DNA of 64,000 nucleotides, taken from assembly GCA_022787565.1 (NCBI GenBank), contig JALFVN010000035.1, positions 62,001 through 126,000 of the forward strand, given 5' to 3'. Source of the stretch: Clostridiales bacterium. Its GTDB lineage: Bacteria > Bacillota > Clostridia > Oscillospirales > Oscillospiraceae. Shown piece after piece: positions 7,803 to 15,816 of the stretch. The stretch's first letter is position 1, and the number at the start of each line of letters is the position of its first letter. A program made the translations under genes and the position numbers. The notes beneath the pieces were generated by a model. It worked only from the letters and a program-made list of their open reading frames with translations, was not told the origin of the DNA and ran no database searches.

Positions 7803-8828
7803 TCAGGAATTTTCTCCGTAAAGGAACTCCCTGAGGATCTGGGAATTGGTCTCGAAGTCCACGGCGAACAGGCCTCGGCCCTGGAGACCGGTCATTCCGC
7901 CGTAGGTTCCCTCCACCGGGATGGTCATCTGCTCAAACTGTACGCCCAGGAAGTTTGGCAGCTGGGCCATGAGGCGCAGAATCTCCAGTTTGGTGAAATT
8001 GGTCTGTACATAAGGCAAAATAGCGTCGCAGAGGGAGTTGAGGGTCTTCACATCCGCGCCTTTGATGCTGTTCATACAGGCCTGGATCACGGTCCGCTGG
8101 CGCTTGATGCGGGTCCAGTCGCTGTCGATGGCGCGGAGACGGGCATAGGCCAGAGCTGTCTCTCCGTTCAGGTGATTCACGCCCTCTCTCAGACCAAGGC
8201 CGGCACTGTTGAGGTAGCTTGCCTCCTTATAGCTCAGCTCCACATCGATGCCGCCCAGCAGGTCCACAATGGTCTTCACCGAGGTGAAATTCAGCCGCAC
8301 ATAGTGTCTCACGTCCACGTTGAAGCAGGTCTGCACCTCCTTGAGCATCAGGGAAGCGCCGCCGTAGCGGAAGCAGTGGGTCAGCCAGTCGTACTCGCCC
8401 TCATATTCACCCTCTAAAATGGGCACGCCCATGCCGCGCTCCAAACTGACCAGCCTGGCGCTGTGGTCCTTCAGATTCAGGCTGAGCAGAATGATGGAGT
8501 CCGCCCGGGCGGCGGAAAATTCTGTTGTACGCTCGTCTGTACCCAGAATGAGAACATTGAGCACATCCCCGTCAGAAGCGGTCTCACCCTGGGGCATCGG
8601 TGAAGGCTCCCGCTCCTCCAGCGCGGAAATATCCACGCTGATTTCCTCTTCCTGGGGGATCTCCTCCGGCAGGGCAGGGCTTTCGATGCTGCCGTCGCTG
8701 TAGTCGATCAGGCTCAGCTTGCTGTTGACAAACAGGGCAGCGCCCCCCGCAAGGAGCAAAAATAAAATCAATACGCTGAGCAGGGCAAAGAGCCAGCCCC
8801 GGCCTTTCTTTTTCGGTTTGCTGTGCAT
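7803..8828 (-). CDS. LytR-CpsA-Psr (LCP) family cell-wall glycopolymer ligase
   Basis: 341 residues. A basic N-terminus precedes one membrane helix (about 12-33), an acidic low-complexity linker (34-88) and an extracellular LCP domain starting LNVLILGTDER. Conserved LCP features are the ARADSIILLSL segment, LVSLERGMGVPI and YARLRAIDSDWTRIKRQR, which supply the arginines and aspartates that bind the polyprenyl pyrophosphate. LCP proteins attach teichoic-acid-like or capsular polymers to peptidoglycan. The divergent neighbour is a nucleotide-sugar dehydratase, which fits a shared role in envelope polysaccharide. Confidence 0.88.
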   Translation of the reverse strand: MHSKPKKKGRGWLFALLSVLILFLLLAGGAALFVNSKLSLIDYSDGSIESPALPEEIPQEEEISVDISALEEREPSPMPQGETASDGDVLNVLILGTDERTTEFSAARADSIILLSLNLKDHSARLVSLERGMGVPILEGEYEGEYDWLTHCFRYGGASLMLKEVQTCFNVDVRHYVRLNFTSVKTIVDLLGGIDVELSYKEASYLNSAGLGLREGVNHLNGETALAYARLRAIDSDWTRIKRQRTVIQACMNSIKGADVKTLNSLCDAILPYVQTNFTKLEILRLMAQLPNFLGVQFEQMTIPVEGTYGGMTGLQGRGLFAVDFETNSQILREFLYGENS

Positions 8829-9038
8829 GCTGTTTCCCCCTTCGGCAAAGGTTTTTTACCCATTCATTATATAACTTCCCGGTTTGAAACGCAATACGCG
8901 GATATAAAAGTCCATTTTTGGCATTATTTTTGTCCATTTCTGCTGTGTACTTTTTCCAAAACATATGGTATACTGCAAGATGATAAAAAATGGATATTGC
9001 GGCTTTTTTCGTCGCCGCAATTTTCGGGAGAAGAAATC

Positions 9039-10946
9039 GTGGGTATTTCGAAGAGAATTAACACAAAAAAATTGGTTCGCGTCGTGGCTCTGATTCTGGG
9101 CGACCTTGTTCTGGTCAACCTGGCCCAGTTTCTGGCGCTTTATGTACGCTTTGAGTTTTCCATGTCCACTCTGCGGGAAAGCGGCTTTCTGGACAGCATT
9201 GTTCGCTTTGCCCCGGCATATTCCCTGATGTGCATCCTCATTTTTGCCCTTTTTGGGCTGTACAACAGCCTCTGGGCCTATGTGAGCCTGAAGGAAGCCG
9301 TCCATACGGGGGAAGCCTCCGCTCTGGCCGGACTGCTCCAGTATATCTTCATGTCCATGCTGAAGCTCCCCCTGCCCAGGAGCTTTCCGGCCATGAACAT
9401 TCTGCTGCTGGCCTTTTTCATCGTGGTGGAGCGCTTTGCCTACCGGCTGATCCGCACGATACAGCAGGAGTACGGCTACGAACGGCGGGTACGCACCATG
9501 CTTATCGGCGCGGGCGCTGCGGGAGACATGGTGATCCGCGAGCTGTCCACCAGCCCCCAATCCCATAACCGCATCGTCTGCATCATCGATGACGATCGGA
9601 AAAAGCACGGGATGCACCTGGCCGGTGTGCCCGTGGTTGGCGGAAGGGACAGAATCGCCGAGGCCGCGGCCCAATTCCGGGTCAGCGAGATCATTTTTGC
9701 CATTCCTTCCTGCACCCATTCCCAGCGCAGGGAGATCCTGACCCTCTGCCAGCGCACCGGCTGCCTCATCAAGACCCTGCCCGGTCTGGTGGATATCGCC
9801 AACGGAAGGGTGACCGTGCAGAAGCTGAGAAAGGTGGACATCGAGGACCTGTTGGGCCGGGACAGCGTCAGCGTAAACTCCGGGGAGATCGGGGAGCATA
9901 TCCAGGACAAAACCGTTCTGGTGACCGGAGGCGGCGGCAGCATCGGCAGCGAGCTTTGCCGTCAGGTGGCCAAAAACCGGCCCGGAAAGCTCATCATCTT
10001 TGATATTTACGAAAACAACGCCTACGCCATACAGCAGGAGCTTCTGCGCACCTGCCCCGGGCTTGACCTGGCGGTGCTTATCGGCTCTGTGCGGGATAAG
10101 CAGCGCGTGCGGCAGATTTTTGAGACCTACCGGCCGCAGATCGTCTACCATGCGGCGGCCCACAAGCATGTGCCGCTGATGGAGGACAGCCCCAACGAGG
10201 CCGTGAAAAACAACGTTTTCGGCACCTTCAATGTGGCACAGGCCGCCATGGACTACGGCGTGGAGACCTTTGTGCTGATCTCCTCGGACAAGGCAGTGAA
10301 CCCCACCAACGTGATGGGGGCCACAAAGCGCATCTGCGAGATGATCATCCAGATGTTTGCCCGCCGTGCGGAAAAGACCCGCTTTGTGGGGGTACGCTTT
10401 GGAAACGTCCTGGGCAGCAACGGCAGCGTGATCCCGCTGTTCCGCCGCCAGATTGAGACCGGCGGCCCCGTCACTGTGACCCACCGGGACATTATCCGCT
10501 ATTTTATGACCATCCCGGAGGCGGTGTCTCTGGTGATGCAGGCAGGGGTCTATGCCAAAGGCGGAGAGATTTTTGTTCTGGATATGGGTGACCCGGTGCG
10601 GATCGACGATCTGGCCCGGAAGATGATTCGTCTCTCCGGTCTGGAACCGGATGTGGACATTCAGATCGTTTATACCGGCCTGCGCCCCGGCGAGAAGCTG
10701 TATGAGGAGCTGCTGATGAGCGAGGAGGGGCTGGAGAAAACCGCCAACAACCTGATCTTCGTGGGCCACCCCAACGGTTTTTCCGACGAGGAGCTGGAAA
10801 AGGCGCTGGACAGGCTCTACGCCCTGTGCCAGGACAACGCCCCGGATATTGCCGATGAGATCGCCGCCATCGTAAAGACCTACCACCGGGAAGCTGCCCC
10901 TCTCCCCGAACACAGCGGGGAGGAGAAAGTCCTGATACACAATTAA
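9039..10946 (+). CDS. FlaA1/WbpM/CapD-type nucleoside-diphosphate-sugar 4,6-dehydratase, membrane-anchored
   Basis: 635 residues from the GTG at 9039, which has GGGAG 8 nt upstream; the longer upstream frame has no homology-like sequence. Four hydrophobic helices occupy the first 130 residues, then a CoA-binding-like Rossmann domain (MLIGAGAAGDMVI), then the SDR catalytic domain with GGGGSIGSE for NAD(P), YHAAAHKHVPLME and SSDKAVNPTNVMGATKR. The usual catalytic Tyr is Met (Ser-Met-Lys), as known for WbpM-type long dehydratases. They typically convert UDP-GlcNAc to the 4-keto-6-deoxy sugar for surface glycans. A -10-like TATACT at 8969-8974 lies upstream. Confidence 0.9.
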   Translation: MGISKRINTKKLVRVVALILGDLVLVNLAQFLALYVRFEFSMSTLRESGFLDSIVRFAPAYSLMCILIFALFGLYNSLWAYVSLKEAVHTGEASALAGLLQYIFMSMLKLPLPRSFPAMNILLLAFFIVVERFAYRLIRTIQQEYGYERRVRTMLIGAGAAGDMVIRELSTSPQSHNRIVCIIDDDRKKHGMHLAGVPVVGGRDRIAEAAAQFRVSEIIFAIPSCTHSQRREILTLCQRTGCLIKTLPGLVDIANGRVTVQKLRKVDIEDLLGRDSVSVNSGEIGEHIQDKTVLVTGGGGSIGSELCRQVAKNRPGKLIIFDIYENNAYAIQQELLRTCPGLDLAVLIGSVRDKQRVRQIFETYRPQIVYHAAAHKHVPLMEDSPNEAVKNNVFGTFNVAQAAMDYGVETFVLISSDKAVNPTNVMGATKRICEMIIQMFARRAEKTRFVGVRFGNVLGSNGSVIPLFRRQIETGGPVTVTHRDIIRYFMTIPEAVSLVMQAGVYAKGGEIFVLDMGDPVRIDDLARKMIRLSGLEPDVDIQIVYTGLRPGEKLYEELLMSEEGLEKTANNLIFVGHPNGFSDEELEKALDRLYALCQDNAPDIADEIAAIVKTYHREAAPLPEHSGEEKVLIHN

Positions 10947-10952
10947 TAGAAA

Positions 10953-10970
10953 AGCACCCGGAAGGGTGCT
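10953..10970 (-). terminator. Intrinsic terminator read on the minus strand
   Basis: AGCACCC/GGGTGCT stem with a short loop; the minus-strand exit is TTTTCTATT, while the plus-strand exit lacks T residues. It could end transcripts from the M20 peptidase gene. Confidence 0.5.
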
Positions 10971-11134
10971 CAGACTGTAGACATAGCTATCAGCAGTGTA
11001 TAGAAATGCCTGGGATGAGTGCTGAGAGGGGACGGGAGTCCCCTTTCTGCGTTCAATCTCTGCTTATTCAAGGCGCCGTACTTTGTCGACGTTTTGAAGC
11101 CCCCGCAAGGTTGTTTGTTCCGGATCATAGACTT

Positions 11135-11171
11135 CAGCCGGGCTGCCGTAAAGGCAGCCCGGCTGATTTTT
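11135..11171 (+). terminator. Strong intrinsic terminator
   Basis: Perfect 13-bp stem CAGCCGGGCTGCC / GGCAGCCCGGCTG with loop GTAAA, followed by ATTTTT. It lies 190 nt past the dehydratase stop. Confidence 0.8.
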
Positions 11172-11193
11172 GCCGGAAAGCCGGAACAAAGCT

Positions 11194-12576
11194 TCAGAAA
11201 TCCACCTTCTGCAGCTCGATCAGGGCAACGATATAGACCTTCAGCGCCTCAATGAACCAGGCTTTGCAGGCGGCCTCGTCCACGCCGTGGATGGGACCGG
11301 CAAAATCCGGTGCGGGGCGTTCGGGGTGCTCCGGGCCGAAGGAGACGGCGTTGGGGAAATGCCGGGCATAGGTGCCGCCGCCGATGGTATAGGGCTCCGC
11401 GCTCTCGCCGGTGACATCGTTATAGGCCCGGATGCAGACCTGGACCTCCGGCTTGTCGGTGCTGACATAGAAGGGGGCCGCGTCGCTGTCCACGGTGACC
11501 TCCGCCGCGCCGCCGATCTTTTCGGCGATGATGGCGGCGATCTTCTCCCCGCTCATGGTGGTGGGATAGCGGCTGTCCAGCGTCTGGAACATGCGGCCGT
11601 TTTCCACGCCGATAACGCCGCCCACAATGGTCAGGGGCTTGAACAGTCCGTCGTCCGCCTGGACCCCAAGGCCCCGGCCGTCGTAATGCTCGTTGAGCAT
11701 GGACACAGCCTTCAGGAAGCGGGACTCCTGCTCCCCGGCGATGCCGCAGTCCAGAATGTAGTTCACCAGCACGCCGATGGCGTTCACAGTATCCTCCGGC
11801 AGGGAGGCGTGGCCGCCCGCGCCCACGGCGGTCAGGTGCCAGAGCCCCTCTCCCGCAGGCTCGGCCGTGACCCGCTCCGTATTCTCCGGGGTTCTTTCAC
11901 TTCTGACCCAAGCCTCCGCCTTGTCCGGCACTGCGTTGGGGGCAAAGCCGCCCTTGATATCCACAATGTTCTCCATGGGCACATTGGCAAGCATGCGGCC
12001 GTGGTAGATGCCCTTTTCCCCGTTGCACAGAGGGAAATTTGCGTCCGGGCTGAAGCAGAAGAGGGGCGCTTTGTAATGCTCCAGATAATACTCCACATCC
12101 TGCATCCCCGTCTCCTCGCTGACGCCCAGCAGGGCGCGGACCGGGTAGCGCAGGGGAACACCCTTGTCCTTCAGGTATTTCAACGCGTAAAGGCAGAGCA
12201 CGCTGGGCCCCTTGTCATCCATCACACCCCGGCCGATGATGTAGCCATCTTTCTCCCGCATGGTAAAGGGGTCGCTGCTCCAGCCGTCGCCGGTGGGCAC
12301 CACATCCAGATGGGTGATGGTAGCAAGATAGTCCTCCCCTTCCCCAATCCGGGCATAGCCGATCATATCCTCGCAGTTGACGGTATCCAGCCCCAGCTCC
12401 TGTGCGATGGTCAGGCCCTCTTTCAGTGCTCTGGCAGGACCCTCGCCAAAGGGGGCGCCGGGCATTGCCTCCGTCTCCACACTGTTGATAGCTACCAGTC
12501 TGGCGATATTTCTGAAAATGTCTTCTTCGTTCTCCGCAATGAATTTATCAATATCGCGGCTCAGTTCTGCATCCAT
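11194..12576 (-). CDS. M20 family dipeptidase, PepV/Sapep-like
   Basis: 460 residues from the ATG at 12576, which follows AAAGGAG. Metal-site motifs are THLDVVPTGDGWSSDP (first His/Asp), GRGVMDDKGP (bridging Asp), and SEETGMQDVEYY (catalytic Glu-Glu). The segment FSPDANFPLCNGEKG is typical of the PepV subfamily of di-zinc aminoacyl peptidases with a large lid domain. Such enzymes split dipeptides in the cytoplasm, usually with broad specificity. The neighbour fbp gene is co-directional 113 nt upstream, probably by chance. The family is firm, the substrate range inferred. Confidence 0.88.
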   Translation of the reverse strand: MDAELSRDIDKFIAENEEDIFRNIARLVAINSVETEAMPGAPFGEGPARALKEGLTIAQELGLDTVNCEDMIGYARIGEGEDYLATITHLDVVPTGDGWSSDPFTMREKDGYIIGRGVMDDKGPSVLCLYALKYLKDKGVPLRYPVRALLGVSEETGMQDVEYYLEHYKAPLFCFSPDANFPLCNGEKGIYHGRMLANVPMENIVDIKGGFAPNAVPDKAEAWVRSERTPENTERVTAEPAGEGLWHLTAVGAGGHASLPEDTVNAIGVLVNYILDCGIAGEQESRFLKAVSMLNEHYDGRGLGVQADDGLFKPLTIVGGVIGVENGRMFQTLDSRYPTTMSGEKIAAIIAEKIGGAAEVTVDSDAAPFYVSTDKPEVQVCIRAYNDVTGESAEPYTIGGGTYARHFPNAVSFGPEHPERPAPDFAGPIHGVDEAACKAWFIEALKVYIVALIELQKVDF

Positions 12577-12689
12577 ACTGCCGCTCCTTTCCATAAATAT
12601 TATTGTAAGGAAGAATATACACCGAAAGCCGCTCCCGGTCAAGGGATGAGCTGCACTTTGCCCGGGCGGAGGCTGACGGAAACGCGGCA

Positions 12690-14570
12690 TTATTTCTCAT
12701 GCAGTTCACCGCTGCGGAAGGCCGCCAGCAGAGCCTCCAGCGCATCGATGCGGCGGCGGAGCAGCGCGCCGCTGTCGGTGTCCGCAATGTAGCGGCGGCG
12801 GGCAAAGCTCTCCACCTGCACGGAGTCGGACTCCATGTCCTCATTGTTGCTCAGGACCCTGGCCACGCCGTTGAAGGGCCGGTGGGACTTGAGCCGCAGG
12901 CCGTGGGAGTTGTAGATCAGGGTATAGCCCGCAATGCCTGTGGTGGCCTGATAAGCCTTGCAGAAGCCGCCGTCGATGACAAACAGCTTTCCGTTGGCCT
13001 TTACCGGACTTTCGCCCTTTCTGGCCTTCACCGGGGTATGCCCGTTGATGATGTGGCCGCTGTCCGGGTCCAGGCCGAATTCCTTCAGGATCATGCGGGC
13101 GGTATCCTCGTCGTTCCAGAAACGGAAATAGGAGTTCTTCGGCTCCTCCCAGGTGCTTTTGTCGTCCACCACAGCCCGCTCGAAGGTGTGGAATACCCGG
13201 CCGGAGAAGGGGCTGTCGTTGCCGCACCAGAGATACCACATCATATCCAGCGCCGATTCGTCGTGGTTTGCCCAGGCGCTCTTCACCACGATGTCCGCGT
13301 AGTCCAGCAGAGACTTGCCGGAATACCACTTGCCGCCGTGGCGGACTCTGGCAAACTGGCCGTCCCCGGTCATGGGGATGCAGCCGTGGTAGAGCAGGTT
13401 GCCGTTGCAGCAGAGATAAGTGCTGCCGTTTTTATAAATGAAGTCGATATGCCGGCGCAGGGCCTGACTTTCCCGAAAAGCGGAGACATATTCCTCCACC
13501 AGCGCCTCTTCCTCCGCCGTGAGCCGGTAGGGGTCGGCAGGGTCGATGGTGGGCCAGAGCTCGGTATTCAGGGGGTACACGCCCTCGTCCAGACGGACGG
13601 TGTTGTTTGCAAAATCGATGCGCTCCAGCATCAGCCGGGAATCCATGCCGTAGCCCGGATGACGCTTGATGATCTGCCCCTCCAGCTTGAAGCCCAGGGT
13701 GTTCAGGGCATGGTGCAGCATTTTTCCTGAGGCGCTGCCGTATACCTTCCGGGAAAACTCCGTCAGCGGTCGCAGGGAGATGCCGTAGCGCCGCTCCAGC
13801 AGATTGGTGTTTCCGTAATCCACGGAGATGCGCAGCACCGTGAAGATGCAGGCGGGGCTGCCTGCCGCGGCGCCCAGCCAAAGAATGTCGTGGTTGCCCC
13901 ACTGGATGTCGATGTTGGGGTGTTCCATCAGTGTGTCCAGAAGCCGGGCAGGTTCGCTGCCCCGGTCAAAGATATCGCCCACGATATGCAGCCGTTCCAC
14001 AGCCAGCCGTTTGATCAGCTCTGACATGGCCACGATCACATCCTCCGCCGCGCCGGTCTCCACGATGGCGTCCAGCAGGGTGTCGTGGTAGCGGAGCTGA
14101 TTCTCCTCCTCATCCCGCTGGACGTGCAGCAGCTCGTCCAGCACAAAGCTCCAGTCTGCGGGCATCTGCTTTCTCACATAACTGCGGGTGTATTTTCCGG
14201 AGAGCATTTCCGCCAGGGTACGCAGCCGCTCCAGCACATCCCGGAGAGCTCTGTCGCTCAGCCTTTCCTGCTCGCGCAGGCAGTTCAGCTCCTCCCTGGG
14301 ATAGTAGATCAGCGAGCAGAGGGCGCGGCAGCGCTCCTCCCCGATCTCCTGCTCAAACAGGCGGCGCACCTTTTCCAGAATAACGCCGGAGCAGTTATTC
14401 AGAATGTGCCGCACCGCGCCGTATTCGCCGTGCAGGTCGCTGATGAAATGTTCCGTGCCCTTGGGCAGGGAGAGTATGGCCCTGAGATTGACGATCTCCG
14501 AGCACACGGAAGCCCTGTTGGGGTATTTCTCCGCCAGCAATTCAAGATATTCCCGGGAGTAGTATGCCAT
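12690..14570 (-). CDS. fbp: Fructose-1,6-bisphosphatase, class III
   Basis: 626 residues, the length expected for the firmicute class III enzyme. It has a calcineurin-like metal core: HFISDLHGEYGA, GDIFDRGSEPARLLD and WGNHDILWLGA, and a distal NGHTPVKARKGESP. It hydrolyses fructose 1,6-bisphosphate to fructose 6-phosphate in gluconeogenesis. The start MAYYSREYLELLAEKYPNR matches the family; GGAGGCGG lies upstream. A promoter with TATAAT at 14600-14605 (minus strand) precedes it. Few alternative identities are plausible. Confidence 0.96.
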   Translation of the reverse strand: MAYYSREYLELLAEKYPNRASVCSEIVNLRAILSLPKGTEHFISDLHGEYGAVRHILNNCSGVILEKVRRLFEQEIGEERCRALCSLIYYPREELNCLREQERLSDRALRDVLERLRTLAEMLSGKYTRSYVRKQMPADWSFVLDELLHVQRDEEENQLRYHDTLLDAIVETGAAEDVIVAMSELIKRLAVERLHIVGDIFDRGSEPARLLDTLMEHPNIDIQWGNHDILWLGAAAGSPACIFTVLRISVDYGNTNLLERRYGISLRPLTEFSRKVYGSASGKMLHHALNTLGFKLEGQIIKRHPGYGMDSRLMLERIDFANNTVRLDEGVYPLNTELWPTIDPADPYRLTAEEEALVEEYVSAFRESQALRRHIDFIYKNGSTYLCCNGNLLYHGCIPMTGDGQFARVRHGGKWYSGKSLLDYADIVVKSAWANHDESALDMMWYLWCGNDSPFSGRVFHTFERAVVDDKSTWEEPKNSYFRFWNDEDTARMILKEFGLDPDSGHIINGHTPVKARKGESPVKANGKLFVIDGGFCKAYQATTGIAGYTLIYNSHGLRLKSHRPFNGVARVLSNNEDMESDSVQVESFARRRYIADTDSGALLRRRIDALEALLAAFRSGELHEK

Positions 14571-14599
14571 TTTACCGCCTCCAGTGATTTTTTGTCTTC

Positions 14600-14628
14600 A
14601 TTATATCATCTCTTTCCGCCGCTTACAA
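14600..14628 (-). promoter_or_regulatory. Sigma-A promoter of fbp
   Basis: Minus strand: TTGTAA (14623-14628), 17-nt spacer, TATAAT (14600-14605), about 30 nt before the fbp start. Confidence 0.7.
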
Positions 14629-14822
14629 TCAAATCCATATCATATCCGCTGAAAGTTTTTCCCGGGAAACTTTCCGGCGCGAAAGGCGTCTCATTCCGCG
14701 GGGGGATTATTTCCATACACATTCTCTTCATTTCTTAAACGTTCTTAACCTTTCAAGAATCCTCTTCCTTTTTCCCTTTATCCGTCGTATAATGTACCCA
14801 GGTCTTTCATAAGGAGGACAAA

Positions 14823-15605
14823 ATGAAAAAACAGACAAGAATTCTTTTGACCATTCTGTGTATCGTATTTCTGTGCGTGTTCGCGTTCAGCGGATACAAG
14901 CTTTACTCCATCATCCATGAATACAACGCCGCCAAGCGGATGTACAACGGACTCAGCGGGGAGTACGTCACCCAGGCAGACAAGGACCAGGCCCCTGTGC
15001 AGACTCAGGCCCCGGAAGATGAAACGCCCATTGAGGTATCCCCCATCAGCGTTGATTTCGACGCGCTGCTTGCGCAGAGCAAGGATGTTGTGGGCTGGCT
15101 TTACTGCGCCGACACCGTGATCAATTATCCGGTTGTCCAGGGCGAGGATAACGACTTTTATCTTTACCGCTTTATTGACGGCACCTATAACGGCAGCGGC
15201 TCCCTGTTTGTGGACTACCGCTGCACTGGCGACTTCTCCGGAGAGCTTTCCGTTATCTACGGGCACCACATGCAAAACGGGACCATGCTTGCTTCCATCT
15301 GCAATTACGGCAAGCAGGAATATTACGACGCCCACCCGGTCCTGTACCTGAACACTCCCACCCAGAACTACCGCGTGGAGGTTTTCAGCGGCTTTATCAC
15401 CGCCGCCGATTCCAGCGCATACACCTGGGACTTTACCAGCGACGCGGAATACGCCGCCTATCTGGAAAAAATGAAGGGCTTTTCCGATTTTGACTGCGAT
15501 GTGGAGGTGGGCACCGAGGATCATATCATCATGCTCTCCACCTGCACCTATGAATACGACAACGCCAGATATGTGCTGTACGGCAAGCTGATCCCCATCA
15601 GCTGA
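14823..15605 (+). CDS. srtB: Class B sortase
   Basis: 260 residues. A short cytoplasmic N-terminus and one membrane helix (about 7-28) anchor the enzyme with its domain outside. Catalytic elements are visible: His in VIYGHHMQNGTM, Cys in MLSTCTYE, Arg in NARYVLYGKL. The class B hallmark is the extended fold with a helix before the TLSTC-type motif. Sortases cut LPXTG-like or NPQTN-like signals and link proteins to the wall. The start follows AAGGAGG at 8 nt, with TATAAT at 14788-14793 upstream. The next gene encodes a large surface protein with a degenerate sorting signal and is the obvious substrate candidate. Confidence 0.92.
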   Translation: MKKQTRILLTILCIVFLCVFAFSGYKLYSIIHEYNAAKRMYNGLSGEYVTQADKDQAPVQTQAPEDETPIEVSPISVDFDALLAQSKDVVGWLYCADTVINYPVVQGEDNDFYLYRFIDGTYNGSGSLFVDYRCTGDFSGELSVIYGHHMQNGTMLASICNYGKQEYYDAHPVLYLNTPTQNYRVEVFSGFITAADSSAYTWDFTSDAEYAAYLEKMKGFSDFDCDVEVGTEDHIIMLSTCTYEYDNARYVLYGKLIPIS

Positions 15606-15680
15606 GCGGCAGGATTTGTCGTAAATTGTTGCAGCCTGAAAATATTATGTAATCTTAAGAAATTATTTTACAATTCTCTC

Positions 15681-15709
15681 TTGCATTTTTTCCGGGGTTT
15701 CGCTATAAT
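15681..15709 (+). promoter_or_regulatory. Sigma-A promoter of the YDG/MBG surface protein gene
   Basis: TTGCAT (15681-15686), 17-nt spacer, TATAAT (15704-15709). The 5' UTR is about 100 nt and holds a hairpin, ACTTGCG/CGCAAGT, near 15758-15775. Confidence 0.75.
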
Positions 15710-15816
15710 GCCCTTGAAGAAAGTTACAATGCGGTAAAAATTTATGACAAGTTTCGACTTGCGTTTTCCGCAAGTGACATTTACATATATACAATATTAC
15801 TCTTGAGGTGATTTAT

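Larger units (their letters stand above)
10947..11193. other. Intergenic region with two hairpins and no recognisable gene
   Basis: It contains a weak hairpin just after the dehydratase stop, a GGGGACGGGAGTCCCC hairpin (11029-11044), and a 13-bp terminator at 11135-11171. The internal stretch has no open frame with a ribosome site. It could be a long 3' UTR or a small RNA. Confidence 0.4.
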
